Positions 62,524 to 64,000 of a stretch of DNA of 64,000 nt are shown piece by piece; position 1 is the first letter of the stretch, and each line of letters begins with the position of its first letter. The stretch is from Anticarsia gemmatalis (Eukaryota > Arthropoda > Insecta > Lepidoptera > Erebidae): assembly GCF_050436995.1 (NCBI RefSeq), contig NC_134756.1, positions 7,440,001 through 7,504,000 of the forward strand. The letters are read 5' to 3'. The notes under the pieces were generated by a model that ran no database searches, had not been told where the DNA came from, and saw only the letters and a program-made list of their open reading frames with translations. Both the position numbers and the translations under genes were made by a program.

Positions 62524-62798
62524 AGAATGTCTACAGAATAGAGGATAGACTTAGTTGACTTTTAGTGTTATAGTGTTGTGGTTATTGACAATGTACCCGA
62601 TGAATAGTCGGACTATGGGTGCTTTGGCTGTGGTCGTGAGATGGACGGTCTTACTGGTGATCGGCGTGAGTTGGCACGTGCACTCACAGGCTGTGCAACA
62701 GACTTCGGATGTGGACAACTCGTATAACTTTTACTACGAACAACCTTGTTGTTCTGCACCTATTACCAAGAGTAAATATCACATGAGACATAGGCGAG
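62524..62798 (+). CDS. Exon encoding the start of a second secreted or membrane protein (coding part 62591-62798)
   Basis: A strong acceptor TCTTTTTTTGCAG ends at 62523 and the donor CGAG|GTAAGT follows 62798. After 67 untranslated bases, which include a five-codon uORF, the ATG at 62591 encodes 69 residues plus one base (phase 1). A hydrophobic signal segment (about residues 10-31, LAVVVRWTVLLVIGVSW) ends with likely cleavage near HSQ. The mature part is rich in Asn, Tyr and Ser, then has a CC pair and a basic MRHRR stretch at the exon end that may be a processing site. The frame is also open upstream of the ATG, but without another ATG. I do not recognise the protein. Confidence 0.7.
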
Positions 62799-64000
62799 GT
62801 AAGTAATTTTTGAATATTTTTTATTGATTTACGTGATGATAGGTAAATTCTCAATCTGTGTCTATTATACTTATAAAAAACAATCTGAAGATGATTGATG
62901 ATATTATCTTTGTAGAGTATTACAGTCTAAAATACATACTTTTCTGCTAATAAGATCTTCTTAACACGATTATAAGTATCTCTACTAACTGATGGTATTA
63001 CATATAACATTAAGTTTCCTTCGAAATTTTTGGTATTTCCGAATGGACCTGCAAGTGTAGGTACATGACTAACGGATCCGTGAATCATGATATCCACGAT
63101 ACAAAATACTCAAAATCACTCACACTAGCGCGTGACAAGTACTCCTATCACTAACACATTCAACATTGAGACGCTTTCAAGGGAACATGACGTGAAGCGA
63201 GAAAGAAATACATGTAAACATAACGGGTGTGAGCGTGACAAAATACGTCTTTTGTTTCATTGCCCTCCCCGTGACGGCGAGAGTGAAGATTTTAATACAG
63301 TTGTAGTTAATATTTTCACTTGTGAATCTTGTAAGTCGAACCGAATGCATAGACAATAGTTTAAAACTTATGTAGAAAAAATAAGTCATAAATAAACAAA
63401 ATTCATTTATCAGACAATTTGTGTCGAATCATTTGAAGTAGGCTTTACCGACACTTGGTAAAAACAAATTCCGAACTCGAAAACAAACCTTATAAAAAAG
63501 GGAAATCTCCAAACAGATTGCTTGAAACAGTTAACTTATTTTTTCCACTCCTTAATTTACTTCGCCAACTTTTTAATTGTATCCACAATTTTGCAAGGAA
63601 ATTTTCCTCTTTTGGGTTCAATGTGGTTTGGGTTTCTAGTTCTTGTCTGATGAAGTACAGTTGAGCGGGTTTCTGTAACATTTACACATATGGAATAGTA
63701 AATTTAGGAAATAAAAAAGAACAATAATTCAAAATATTTTCCTGGATGTAAAAGAAAAATAAAAAATCTGACTTAACTTTACAATTAGTTTAGAAAATGA
63801 ATAAGTCACAGTCGAAGCCGCGCGCATAAACTACATATTGTACACGTATCATAGGTAGGTAGTTGTCGATAATTCTCTAAATTATGACTAAGTTTACAGG
63901 TGTCAAATCGAAATTACTATTATTAGTGTTGCGGCTTTAGTAGGGTTAGCGGAGATGTGGTCATCCTAGACCGCAATATTAATGTTAAATTTACCGCTTC
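62799..64000 (+). other. Presumed intron after the 62.5-kb exon
   Basis: It starts with GTAAGT. Nothing coding is supported to the end of the window; small frames at 63132-63359 and 63455-63664 lack splice or domain evidence. Confidence 0.5.

Noticed and set aside
1..64000. CRISPR arrays, bacterial operons, riboswitches
   Set aside because: The window is eukaryotic in character, with introns, SINEs and an LTR retrovirus. No regularly spaced repeats of the CRISPR kind occur; the only tandem array is in the retroviral leader.

Overview
This window looks like nuclear DNA of a moth or butterfly (Lepidoptera). It is AT-rich, almost free of genes, and made of long introns and intergenic DNA. It carries tRNA-derived SINEs with a tail ending in GCCCAGCAGTGGGACAG, small foldback and mariner-type MITEs, and eukaryotic exons with signal peptides and GTAAGT donors. 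The lineage call rests on my recognition of these repeat types and is not a database result.

The dominant feature is a complete endogenous retrovirus of the Ty3/gypsy errantivirus group on the minus strand, 4529-12258 (7730 bp). It has two 367-bp LTRs in which I see no difference by eye, a 4-bp target duplication (AGCT), and a primer binding site complementary to a tRNA-Ser 3' end. It also has a purine tract and intact gag (374 aa), pol (about 1240 aa from the frameshift) and env (575 aa from its first Met). All expected catalytic residues of protease, reverse transcriptase, RNase H and integrase are present. Env has a furin-type site followed by a fusion-peptide region like those of baculovirus F proteins and errantivirus Envs. 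The copy appears to be a very recent insertion and may be active.

Its expression signals can be read from the sequence. There is a TATA box and initiator in the 5' LTR, and an A AAT TTT slippery heptamer exactly where the pol frame opens. A leader ATG with a splice donor joins in frame to an acceptor just before env and would supply env with its start codon and a signal peptide. In unspliced RNA the same ATG opens a 7-codon uORF whose stop lies inside the donor. The leader downstream of the donor holds about five imperfect 44-51 bp tandem repeats and no ATG before gag.

Host genes are represented by two plus-strand exons that start secreted or membrane proteins, at 28336-28487 and 62524-62798. 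Both end in phase 1 at GTAAGT donors, and I recognise neither protein. A possible small secreted protein lies on the minus strand at 34064-34303. Two GC-rich islands (about 19.75-19.93 kb and 50.82-51.33 kb) are candidate promoters or first exons.

The remainder is AT-rich non-coding DNA. It contains an intact SINE with a 13-bp target duplication (15843-16157), a second tRNA-like SINE (about 40080-40264), two copies of a 5S-rRNA-like SINE (37106-37334, 57329-57556), a foldback MITE family (12397-13215, 40733-40870, 44847-45125), a mariner-type MITE with TA duplications (31929-32179) and a perfect 34-bp palindrome (55287-55320).
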